From Nocardioidaceae bacterium (lineage in GTDB: Bacteria; Actinomycetota; Actinomycetes; Propionibacteriales; Nocardioidaceae): a stretch of DNA of 64,000 nt. The notes under the pieces are model-generated. The model was not told the DNA's origin. It saw only the letters and a program-made list of their open reading frames with translations, and did not search any database. Every line of letters starts with the position of its first letter. Position 1 is the stretch's first letter. The translations under genes and the position numbers were made by a program. The stretch covers positions 730,909-794,908 of the forward strand of contig JAUJOD010000001.1 in the NCBI GenBank assembly GCA_030447865.1, written 5' to 3'. Below are positions 51,843 to 59,665 of this stretch, piece by piece.

Positions 51843-53017
51843 AGAGCGGCTTCCCGTTCGTCGAGCCAGGCCGACACGGACTCGTTGTGCTCTCCCAACC
51901 CAGGTGGTGGCTGGTGCTGGGCTCGCCCGCCGGCGTACGGCAGGTCATCGAACCGCAGCGGAGGGCCGGGCAGCTCGATGAGACCGGCCGACGGGTGCGC
52001 TACCGCTACGACAAGCCCTTGCGAGCGGGTCTGCTCCCAGTCGTACACGTCGTCAAGACTGCGGACCTTGCCGGCCGGAACTCCCGCTGCCGCCAGTTGG
52101 TCAAGCCAGTGCTCGGCCGGGTGCTCGGTCAGCGCGGCCTCGATCAGCTCGGTGAGCTCGTCGCGGTGAACCACCCGGAGCCTGTTCGTGGACAACTTCC
52201 CGTCGTCGGGATCGAGGCCGACAAGCGGAGCAAACGCCCGCCAGAGCCCTTCACTGCCGCACGCGACCTGCACCGGTGCTGTTGCGGTGCGGAACAGTCC
52301 GTACGGCGCGATGGACGGATGGTGGTTGCCGATCCCGGCCGGCACCTCCTTGCCGACAGTCCACCGGGTTCCCTGATAGGCGTGGGTGGCGACGATCGCC
52401 GCGAGCAGGCTGGTACGGACGAGCCTGCCCCGCCCGGTCGAGGCTCGTTCGTGCAGTGCCGCCAGCACGCCGTAGGCGGCGTACATGCCCGCCAGCAGGT
52501 CCCCCATCGGCACGCCGACCTTGGTGGGCTCGTCCGGGGACGGGCCGGTGAGGCTCATCAGGCCCGCCTCACCCTGGGCGATCTGGTCGTAGCCGGCGCG
52601 ACCACCCTCCGGGCCGTCGTGCCCGAAGCCGGTGATCGAGCAGACGACAAGCGCCGGGTTGAGCGCGTGCAATTCGTCGACAGAGAAGCCCAACCGGTCG
52701 AGCACGCCGGGGCGGAAGTTCTCCAGCAGGACGTCGGCCTGCCGCACCAACCGACGTACCAGCTCCTTCCCGGCGGGGCTCTTCAGATCCGCCGTCACCG
52801 ACTCCTTGTTGCGGTTGCAGCTGAGAAAGTACGTCGACACCTGTTCGTCGTCGGCCCCCACGAACGGCGGCCCCCAGCCGCGGCTGTCGTCTCCCGAGCC
52901 AGGCGTCTCCACCTTGATGACCCGGGCGCCGAGATCCCCGAGCATCATCGCGGCGTGCGGGCCAGCAAGGGCGCGAGTCAAGTCGATGACGACGACGTCA
53001 CTGAGCAAGGTGGTCAC
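51839..53017 (-). CDS. CaiB/BaiF family CoA-transferase
   Basis: 392 residues, class III CoA-transferase. LSDVVVIDLTRALAGPHAAMMLGDLGARVIKVETPGSGDDSR opens the protein, with the catalytic Asp expected in VGVPMGDLLAGMYAAYGVLAAL; LLENFRPGVLDRLG and CSITGFGHDGPEGGRAGYD are family motifs. It moves CoA between organic acids. It is the first gene of a two-gene operon with the carboxyltransferase, so together they may activate and carboxylate an unusual acid. Divergent from the riboswitch operon. Confidence 0.9.
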   Translation of the reverse strand: MTTLLSDVVVIDLTRALAGPHAAMMLGDLGARVIKVETPGSGDDSRGWGPPFVGADDEQVSTYFLSCNRNKESVTADLKSPAGKELVRRLVRQADVLLENFRPGVLDRLGFSVDELHALNPALVVCSITGFGHDGPEGGRAGYDQIAQGEAGLMSLTGPSPDEPTKVGVPMGDLLAGMYAAYGVLAALHERASTGRGRLVRTSLLAAIVATHAYQGTRWTVGKEVPAGIGNHHPSIAPYGLFRTATAPVQVACGSEGLWRAFAPLVGLDPDDGKLSTNRLRVVHRDELTELIEAALTEHPAEHWLDQLAAAGVPAGKVRSLDDVYDWEQTRSQGLVVAVAHPSAGLIELPGPPLRFDDLPYAGGRAQHQPPPGLGEHNESVSAWLDEREAAL

Positions 53018-53074
53018 CTGGCGACTCTACGGCTCGGCGCCTCGGCGGGGTCTGCTACATTCGCCCTGCCGCCG

Positions 53075-53283
53075 CCCACGGTGGCGACAAGTCAATACTG
53101 CTCGCCTACAGGGGAAGCCGGTCGAAATCCGGCACTGTCCCGCAGCCGTGGCCGGTCTGAAACCGGAAGTCGGAATGCCTGCAGGGGAGTGAGCGGCTCC
53201 ATATCTGTCGAGGTCTGCAGGGTCGGAGTCTGGACATCGTCCACGTGTGCCGTCGTCGGGCATCCGTTCCCGGGACCGCTCAC
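53075..53283 (+). promoter_or_regulatory. Cobalamin riboswitch with RBS-proximal platform
   Basis: The aptamer core is visible as GAAGCCGGTCGAAATCCGGC (53114 onward) and the following CTGTCCCGC segment, then a variable stem (GGCCGGTCTGAAACCGG) and the B12 box-like GTCGGAATGCCTGCAGG (to about 53185). Downstream, GTGAGCGG (53189-53196) pairs exactly with CCGCTCAC (53276-53283), and GAAAGG, the ribosome-binding site of the next gene, follows at once at 53285. A TACATT -10 is at 53056. Translation or transcription of the uptake operon should fall when adenosyl- or other cobalamin binds. Limits of the element are approximate. Confidence 0.9.
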
Positions 53284-53297
53284 CGAAAGGCACTTCG

Positions 53298-55040
53298 ATG
53301 TCCACCCGGCTTCGCCGGCTCGCCGCTGTCGCGGCCGTGTCGGTTACCACCCTTACGACGGCCGCGCCCGCCTCGGCCGTCACCCCGTTCGTGCCGGCCG
53401 CGCCCGCCTCAGCCGGCACCGCGATCCCAGTTGCACGACTCGCCAGCCCGGTCGCCTCCGCGACCCCTGACTACCAGCAGCGGGCCGCGCTCGCCGCCCG
53501 CTGGCAGGCCGGTCAGCTCACCAACGGCCGCATCTACAACAGTCAGTTCAAGTTCGACGACTGGGGCCTCACCATCGACACCGGCCTCATGCTGGCCGCA
53601 GCCGGCACCTCGCCCGCTCAGCTGGCCGCCCTCGAACAGCAGGTGCGTCGACACTTCTACACCGATTACGCGGGCGGCGGCACCGCCGCCGGCGCGCTGG
53701 CCAAGACGCTGCTGTTCGCGAGCGCGCTGGGTGCCGACGTCCGGGACTTCGGTGGTCACAACGTCCGCGCTGAGCTGCTCGAGCACGTTCAGGGAACCGA
53801 CGCCGGTCCGGAGCAAGGCCGGATCAGCGACGCGGGGAAGAAGGACTACAGCAATGTCCTGACTCAGTCGTACGGCGTTCTCGCACTGGCGCCGACGGGC
53901 GGCGTGCCGCAGCCGGTGGTGGACTACCTGCTGAGACAGCAGTGCCAGGCCGGGTACTTCCGACTTGATGAGGTAGCCGGCGAGACCTGCGAGCAGAGCG
54001 GCAGTGCCCCCGATGTCGACGCAACGGCGCTCGCTCTGCAGGCGCTGCAGTCAGCTGCTGAGCATGGCGCCGCGTTGCCCGCGGCAGCCGTCAGCAAAAC
54101 CGTGGCTTGGCTGGTTTCGCAGCAGCACAAGAGTGGCGCCTTCGGGGGTGGGAAGCTGGGCCCGAACACCAACAGCACCGGGTTGGTGGCCAACGCTCTC
54201 ACCGCAACCGGCAGCACCGAAGCTCGTCTTCGAGCCGCGAACTATGTGGCGCGGATGCAGATCACCACGGCGAACGCCGGCGGGGGTCCGGCTCGGGACG
54301 CCCTCGGCGTCATTGCCTACAACCGGGCGGCCCTTACCAGCGCGTTGACCAAGGGGATCCGGGCCGCCGAGCTCGACCAGTTCCGGCGCGCCACACCACA
54401 GGCCTACTATGCCCTCGCCCAGGCACCCTCGGCGGGCACAGCCGGACCCTGCCCGAGCGACACTGGGGTCACCGTCGTCGTTGACTTCCAGAGTCTCGGC
54501 GGAGATGTCGTCACGCGCTGTGCAGCCGCCCCGGTGACCACCGGGCTGGACGCCTTGGAGCGGGCCGGGTTCTCCTACTCCTTGGTCACGTCCAGCCTGG
54601 GGGCGCTGGTCTGTCGCATTCAGGGGGAGCCGTCAGCTGCGGACGAGGACTGCCAGGGCACACCGCCCCAGTCGGCGTACTGGAGCTACTGGAATGCAGA
54701 AGACGGTGGAAAGTGGGAGTACAGCACCAGCGGCGCGGGTAGTCGTCGGGTCACCGCGGGCGGCTTCGAGGGCTGGTCGTTCGCGGTGAACGACAAGGCT
54801 CGTCCGCCGGCCGTCGATCCCACCAGGCAGGAGCAGACGGCCACACCCTCACCCTCGCCATCGGCGACGCCGAGCACGACACCCCCTCCCGATGGCGCAC
54901 CGAGCGAGGCAGCTCCCCCCGCAGACTCGGCTGCGGAGCCGGCCGGGTCGGTCCTGCCAACGGTGATCGGACTGAGCCTGATCGGCTTGCTCGCTGCCGG
55001 CGCCGGGCTGACGGCGTGGCGACGGTCACGGCGGGCGTGA
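53298..55040 (+). CDS. Transcobalamin-like surface protein: alpha/alpha barrel plus DUF4430-like domain
   Basis: 580 residues from ATG 53298. A Sec signal (1-27) precedes helical-hairpin repeats (about 45-375; e.g. LTQSYGVLALAPTGGVPQ, DVDATALALQALQSAAEHG, NSTGLVANALTATGS) of the terpene-cyclase/prenyltransferase-like alpha6/alpha6 fold. A DUF4430-like beta domain follows (about 383-505; VTVVVDFQSLGG, SAYWSYWNAEDGGKWEYS, GFEGWSFAVND), then a Pro/Ser/Thr linker and a C-terminal transmembrane helix (VIGLSLIGLLAAGAGLTAW) with basic tail. Animal transcobalamin and intrinsic factor have this same barrel-plus-beta-domain plan. Behind a cobalamin riboswitch and before an ECF importer, it probably captures cobalamin at the surface. 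Confidence 0.8.
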   Translation: MSTRLRRLAAVAAVSVTTLTTAAPASAVTPFVPAAPASAGTAIPVARLASPVASATPDYQQRAALAARWQAGQLTNGRIYNSQFKFDDWGLTIDTGLMLAAAGTSPAQLAALEQQVRRHFYTDYAGGGTAAGALAKTLLFASALGADVRDFGGHNVRAELLEHVQGTDAGPEQGRISDAGKKDYSNVLTQSYGVLALAPTGGVPQPVVDYLLRQQCQAGYFRLDEVAGETCEQSGSAPDVDATALALQALQSAAEHGAALPAAAVSKTVAWLVSQQHKSGAFGGGKLGPNTNSTGLVANALTATGSTEARLRAANYVARMQITTANAGGGPARDALGVIAYNRAALTSALTKGIRAAELDQFRRATPQAYYALAQAPSAGTAGPCPSDTGVTVVVDFQSLGGDVVTRCAAAPVTTGLDALERAGFSYSLVTSSLGALVCRIQGEPSAADEDCQGTPPQSAYWSYWNAEDGGKWEYSTSGAGSRRVTAGGFEGWSFAVNDKARPPAVDPTRQEQTATPSPSPSATPSTTPPPDGAPSEAAPPADSAAEPAGSVLPTVIGLSLIGLLAAGAGLTAWRRSRRA

Positions 55041-56146
55041 CGCGGACGCGGCGGCAGGGTCACCTGCTGGCCCGCCCCCTGCACCCGCTCGCCTGGTGGC
55101 TGTGGGCGCTCGGGCTCGCCGTCGCGGCCAGCCGCACCACCAACCCCTTGCTGCTCGCGACAATTGTCGCCGTCGCCACCTGGGTCGTCTTCGCCCGCCG
55201 CACCGACGCTCCGTGGGCGCGCGCCTTTGCGCTCTACCTCGCTGCGGGCCTCGCCATCGTCCTCGTGCGGGTGATCTTCCGGGTCGTGTTCGCCGGAAAC
55301 CAGGGCACCGTCGTGCTGGTCCCGCTGCCGGAAGTCAGCCTCCCCGGTGCCGCCACCGGCATCGCGCTGCTCGGTGACGTGACAGCAGAATCGGTCCTTG
55401 CCGGTGTGTACGACGGCTTGCGCCTCGCGACGATGCTCATCTGCCTCGGTGCCGCGAACGCGCTGGCGAACCCCCGTCGGCTGCTGCGTTCGATGCCCGC
55501 CGCCCTGCACGAGGTCAGCACCGCGGTCGTCGTCGCATTGTCGGTGTTCCCTCAGCTCGCCGAGAGCTTCGTCCGGGTACGGCGTGCACGCCGGCTGCGG
55601 CCAGTGGCTGAGAAGGGCCGCGTCGCCGCCCTCCGGAGGATCATCGTCCCAGTGCTCGAGGACGCCCTGGACCGCTCGCTGATGCTCGCGTCGTCGATGG
55701 ACTCCCGCGGCTATGGCCGCCGCGGCAGTCGCTCGGTGGTGCTGAGCCGGCTGACAGCGGGCCTGCTGATCGCCGGGCTGGCGGGGTTGTGCATAGGGGT
55801 GTATGCGTTGCTGGACGGAACTGCCCCGCGTTACCTGGCCACCCCCATGCTGCTCGCCGGGATCGCCGTCGGCGTGGTCGGCCTCGTGGTGTCGGGCCGC
55901 AGCGTCCACCGCTCCTCCTACCGACCGGATCGGTGGCGCGCGGCGGAATGCGTCACCGCCGCCGCGGGTTTGCTGGCCGGAGTAGCGGTCTTCGCGACCG
56001 CACAGGTCGACCCGGTTGACCTCTACCCGTCGCTCACCCCACTGTCATGGCCGCAGCTGCCCTGGCTGGCGTTGCTCGGGATCGTCGTCGCGCTGCTGCC
56101 GGCGGCCACGCCAAGATCCGAGTCTGGCGTCGTGGGGACAACGTGA
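55037..56146 (+). CDS. ecfT: ECF transporter transmembrane component EcfT (CbiQ-like)
   Basis: 369 residues from GTG 55037, overlapping the previous stop by four bases. Several transmembrane helices (LHPLAWWLWALGLAVAASRT onward) surround the EcfT coupling motifs, here ESFVRVRRARRLRP and MLASSMDSRGYGRRG, the Ala-Arg-Gly-type signatures that contact the ATPases. It joins the S component to the ATPases. The C-terminus is longer than usual, with additional helices (LLAGIAVGVVGLVV and onward). It is second in the riboswitch operon. Confidence 0.9.
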   Translation: MTRTRRQGHLLARPLHPLAWWLWALGLAVAASRTTNPLLLATIVAVATWVVFARRTDAPWARAFALYLAAGLAIVLVRVIFRVVFAGNQGTVVLVPLPEVSLPGAATGIALLGDVTAESVLAGVYDGLRLATMLICLGAANALANPRRLLRSMPAALHEVSTAVVVALSVFPQLAESFVRVRRARRLRPVAEKGRVAALRRIIVPVLEDALDRSLMLASSMDSRGYGRRGSRSVVLSRLTAGLLIAGLAGLCIGVYALLDGTAPRYLATPMLLAGIAVGVVGLVVSGRSVHRSSYRPDRWRAAECVTAAAGLLAGVAVFATAQVDPVDLYPSLTPLSWPQLPWLALLGIVVALLPAATPRSESGVVGTT

Positions 56147-56201
56147 AGCTCGGATCTTTGGCGCTGGTTGGGCCGGTTGTGCGCCCCGGTGGGGTGGTGG
56201 G

Positions 56202-57830
56202 GTGATCGAGTTCGAGCAGTTCTCGTTCTGGTACCCCGGCGCGGCCAAGGCTGCGGTGGAGGCGGTCGACCTGCACATCCCGGAAGGGGAGCTGGCGCTT
56301 GTCGTCGGCCACACCGGCTCGGGCAAGTCGACGCTGCTGCGGGCGGTCAACGGCCTCGTCCCGCACTTCACTGGCGGCCACGTCGAGGGCCGGGTGGTCG
56401 CCGGGGGGCGCGATCCCCGCGACTCCCCACCCCGCGAGTTCGCCGACACCGTGGGTGTCGTGGGACAGGACCCGTTGGCGGGGTTTGTCACCGACACCGT
56501 CGAGGAGGAGCTGGCCTACGGCATGGAACAACTCGCCGTACCGCCGCAGGTGATGCGGCGGCGGGTGGAGGAGGTCCTCGACCTGATGGGCATCGCCCGG
56601 CTGCGGCGGCGGGCGCTGCGCACGCTGTCGGGAGGTGAGCAGCAGCGGGTCGCGCTGGGTGCGGTCCTGACCAGCTCACCTCGCATCCTGGTGCTCGACG
56701 AACCGACGTCGGCGCTGGACCCGGCGGCTGCCGAGGACGCGTTGAGCGCCGTACTGCGACTGGTGCACGACCTGGGCGCCACCGTGCTGGCGGCCGAGCA
56801 CCGGCTCGAGCGGGTGGTGGAGTACGCCGACCGGCTGGTCGTCGTGCACGAGCAGCGGGTGCGCGACGGGAAGCCGGCCGAACTGTTGCGCGACGCCCCG
56901 CTGGCACCGCCGGTCGTCGAGCTCGGGCGGCTGGCGGGGTGGGACCCGCTGCCGCTCTCGGTGCGCGACGCCCGCCGGGCCGCGGGTGCCTTGCGCAGCA
57001 GCCTGACCGGCGTGCCGGCGCGGGTTGCGCCGGTGGTGCCCGGCGACGCCAGGGACGGGCTGCTGGCCCGGCGTGTGGTGGTGGCCTACGGCGACGCGGT
57101 GGCCGTGCGCGACGTGGACTTCACGGCGGCTCCAGGAGAGGTAGTCGCGCTGATGGGGCGCAACGGCTCGGGCAAGTCGTCGCTGCTGTGGGCGCTGCAG
57201 GGGTCGCTGCGGCGCAGCGCCGGGTCGGTGTCAGTGGCTGGACAAGACCCGGCAGCCGCGTCGCGCGCAACGGCAGCGGCGCTGGTAGCCCTGGTGCCGC
57301 AGCAGGCGACCGACCTGCTGTACTGCGACTCGGTGGCGGCAGAGTGCACGGCAGCCGACCAGGGGGCCGGAGCGGTACGGGGGGCGACTCGATCCGTGTT
57401 CGGTGAGCTCGTCGGGGGAGCTGGCATCGACGACGCCACCCATCCACGCGACCTCTCCGATGGGCAGCGGCTGGCGCTCGCGTTGGCCGTGCAGCTGTCC
57501 GGAAGACCGCGAGTGTTGCTGCTCGATGAGCCAACCCGCGGGCTCGACTACACCGCCAAAGCCCGACTCGCTGGGCAGTTGGCGGACCTCGCCGCCGACG
57601 GGATGGCCGTTGTCGTGGCCACCCACGACGTGGAGTTCGTGGCGCACACCGCCTCCCGCGTGGTCGTACTCGCCGAGGGTGAGGTGGTCACGGCGGCCCC
57701 GACACAGGAGGCGCTGGCGGGGTCGCCGGTCTTCGCGCCCCAGGTCGCCAAGGTGCTGGCGCCGTTGCCCTGGCTCACCGTCGACCAGGTCGCCGCCGCG
57801 CTCACCGCAAGGAGCGTGGCGCATGGCTGA
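56202..57830 (+). CDS. ecfA: Fused ECF ATPase (EcfA-EcfA')
   Basis: 542 residues from GTG 56202, two ABC ATPase domains in one chain. Domain 1 has GHTGSGKST (about 36), LSGGEQQRVALG and LVLDEPTSALD. Domain 2 (from about 285) has GRNGSGKSS, LSDGQRLALALA and LLLDEPTRGLD. They power the transporter by ATP hydrolysis. Fusion of the two EcfA subunits is common in actinobacterial ECF transporters. The 55 bases before it are the largest gap in the operon. Its end overlaps the S-component start by eight bases. Confidence 0.92.
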   Translation: MIEFEQFSFWYPGAAKAAVEAVDLHIPEGELALVVGHTGSGKSTLLRAVNGLVPHFTGGHVEGRVVAGGRDPRDSPPREFADTVGVVGQDPLAGFVTDTVEEELAYGMEQLAVPPQVMRRRVEEVLDLMGIARLRRRALRTLSGGEQQRVALGAVLTSSPRILVLDEPTSALDPAAAEDALSAVLRLVHDLGATVLAAEHRLERVVEYADRLVVVHEQRVRDGKPAELLRDAPLAPPVVELGRLAGWDPLPLSVRDARRAAGALRSSLTGVPARVAPVVPGDARDGLLARRVVVAYGDAVAVRDVDFTAAPGEVVALMGRNGSGKSSLLWALQGSLRRSAGSVSVAGQDPAAASRATAAALVALVPQQATDLLYCDSVAAECTAADQGAGAVRGATRSVFGELVGGAGIDDATHPRDLSDGQRLALALAVQLSGRPRVLLLDEPTRGLDYTAKARLAGQLADLAADGMAVVVATHDVEFVAHTASRVVVLAEGEVVTAAPTQEALAGSPVFAPQVAKVLAPLPWLTVDQVAAALTARSVAHG

Positions 57831-58662
57831 CCACTCCTCCGGCGTGGCGGTAGCCCCAGGCGCCGCTCCCTCGTCGGCGTCGACGGCCGCGGTACCGGTC
57901 GGCGTACGGACGGCGTCGGCGCTGCTGCTGGCCTCGCTCACGGGGATCGTCATGTTCTGCTCGCCGCTGTTCGTCCGGGTGCCGGCCAGCTCGGTCGGCC
58001 ACACCAGCGACGCGCCGCTGCTGTTCGTCGTGGTGCTGCCGTTGGTCGTGGCGATCGTCCTCGCGTCGTTCGCGGACGGTGGAATGGACTCCAAGGCGCT
58101 GGCCATGTTGGGTGTGCTCTCGGCCGTGAACGCCGCACTGCGCCCGCTGGGGGCTGGGATTGCCGGCGTCGAGCTGGTGTTCTTCCTCCTGGTGCTTGCC
58201 GGGCGGGTGTTCGGCGCAGGCTTCGGCTTTGTCCTGGGGTGCACATCGATGTTCGCCTCCGGCTTGCTCACGGCTGGGGTAGGGCCGTGGCTGCCGTTCC
58301 AGATGCTTGCCGCGGCGTGGATCGGCCTTGGTGCGGGGTTGTTGCCGCGGCGCATGAGCGGCCGGGCAGAGATCGCCATGCTCGTGGCGTACGGCGTCGT
58401 CGCGGCGTACCTGTACGGCTTCTTGATGAACTTGTGGTTCTGGCCCTTCGCGCTCGGCGGCGGCACCGACCTGTCGTTCGTGCCGGGTGACCCGCTGCTC
58501 GACAACCTGCACCGCTTCGTCGTCTACACGGTCACCACGTCGACGCTCGGGTGGGACACCGGCCGGGCCATCACCAACGCCGTCGCCATCGTCGTACTCG
58601 GGCCAGCGGTGCTGGCGACCCTGCGCCGGGCGTCCCGCCGCGCCTCCTTCGGCGCGGGTTAA
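57823..58662 (+). CDS. ECF transporter S component, predicted cobalamin-specific
   Basis: 279 residues from ATG 57823 with AAGGAG eight bases upstream. About eight hydrophobic segments, including FVLGCTSMFASGLLTAGVGPWLPFQMLAAAWIGLGAGLLPRRMSG, match S components, which scoop the vitamin through the membrane. Substrate specificity lies in this subunit. The riboswitch and the transcobalamin-like first gene make cobalamin (or a corrinoid precursor) the likely substrate, as for CbrT-type transporters; the sequence itself does not prove it. Confidence 0.85.
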   Translation: MADHSSGVAVAPGAAPSSASTAAVPVGVRTASALLLASLTGIVMFCSPLFVRVPASSVGHTSDAPLLFVVVLPLVVAIVLASFADGGMDSKALAMLGVLSAVNAALRPLGAGIAGVELVFFLLVLAGRVFGAGFGFVLGCTSMFASGLLTAGVGPWLPFQMLAAAWIGLGAGLLPRRMSGRAEIAMLVAYGVVAAYLYGFLMNLWFWPFALGGGTDLSFVPGDPLLDNLHRFVVYTVTTSTLGWDTGRAITNAVAIVVLGPAVLATLRRASRRASFGAG

Positions 58663-58681
58663 GTGCGGGCCCGGTGTCGGG

Positions 58682-59107
58682 TCAGTCGGGGTCGACGATC
58701 GCGCCACCGACCGTGCGGCTGCGGCCGCGGAACTCCGCCACCACCCGGCCCTCGCACGTCACCTGCACGTCGTAGATGCCGTTGCGGCCGAACCGGTGCC
58801 GCTCGGCGGCTGCAGCGACCAGCCGGTCACCGTCGACGACGGGTGTCACGAACACGATGTCGCACGCCTGCGCGACCGAGCGTTCGTTATAGGAGTTGCA
58901 CGCGAACGCGAACGCCGAGTCGGCCAGCGCGAAGACGAACCCGCCGTGCGCGGTGCCGTGTCCGTTCGTCATGTCCCCACGCACTGTCATCGCCACCGTC
59001 GCACGACCGGGGGCGACATCCCTCAACTGCATGCCGAGCTCGCGAGACGCCGCGTCGTCGGCCCACATGGTCTCGGCGCAGCGACGGGCCAGCTCGTCGG
59101 CGTTCAC
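58682..59107 (-). CDS. paaI: PaaI-like hotdog-fold thioesterase
   Basis: 141 residues, hotdog fold. The PaaI signature NGHGTAHGGFVFALADSAFAFACNS contains the catalytic Asp and the substrate-positioning Asn/Gly, followed by PVVDGDRLVAAAAERHRFGRNGIYDVQV. It hydrolyses acyl-CoA, in the phenylacetate pathway hydroxyphenylacetyl-CoA, removing dead-end esters. It sits near a paaN gene on the opposite strand, and overlaps the GNAT gene by four bases. Confidence 0.85.
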   Translation of the reverse strand: MNADELARRCAETMWADDAASRELGMQLRDVAPGRATVAMTVRGDMTNGHGTAHGGFVFALADSAFAFACNSYNERSVAQACDIVFVTPVVDGDRLVAAAAERHRFGRNGIYDVQVTCEGRVVAEFRGRSRTVGGAIVDPD

Positions 59108-59580
59108 AGCGGCTTCTCCATCATCACGGTCTCATGCCCGTCGAGCTGCCGCAGCCGGCCGATCACCCGGTAACCCCGGCGGGTGTGGAAGGCCAGCGAC
59201 TCCGGGTTCGGGGGCTCGCAGTTCACCTCGCAGACCATCCGGCCGTGCGCGGCGGCGTACGCCTCGAGGTGGTCGTACAGCGCGGTGCCGATGCCAGATC
59301 GGCGCCAGGTAGCACTGACCGCGATGCGGTCGAGGTAGAGGAAGTCGCTGAAGCGTTCGCTGTGCCAGCGGTAGTTGATCGACTCGTACGTCGATCCCGG
59401 CCCGTACGCCAGCGCGAACGCGGCCACCTCGCCGTCGACGTCGCAGACGACGGCGTGGGTGGCGTCTCGACGATGCGCCTCGAGCTCGGCAGCGGCGAGC
59501 GGGCTGAGCGCCGTAACCGACTCCTCGTTGAGCCGCAGCACGACGCCGGCGTCAGCTGGGACCATGCCGCGGATCCGCAC
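59104..59580 (-). CDS. GNAT-family N-acetyltransferase
   Basis: 158 residues. RIRGMVPADAGVVLRLNEES is the N-terminal GNAT strand-helix; LYLDRIAVSATWRRSGIGTALYDHLEAYAAAHG carries the acetyl-CoA loop (RRSGIG, of the R/Q-x-x-G-x-G/A type), and PNPESLAFHTRRGYRVIGR follows. The substrate is unknown. It is co-transcribed with paaI, which it precedes on the minus strand. Confidence 0.87.
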   Translation of the reverse strand: MRIRGMVPADAGVVLRLNEESVTALSPLAAAELEAHRRDATHAVVCDVDGEVAAFALAYGPGSTYESINYRWHSERFSDFLYLDRIAVSATWRRSGIGTALYDHLEAYAAAHGRMVCEVNCEPPNPESLAFHTRRGYRVIGRLRQLDGHETVMMEKPL

Positions 59581-59665
59581 GCGAGCACCATCTCACGTGC
59601 GCGGGTGACACAATGGAGGTGCCCGAGTTGGCGCACCGTCACACCGCCTTGCCCTGGAGCCACCC

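Noticed and set aside
54950-55040. LPxTG sortase signal on the transcobalamin-like protein
   Set aside because: The sequence before the hydrophobic tail is SVLPTVIG, which lacks the LPxTG pattern; simple transmembrane anchoring is more likely.
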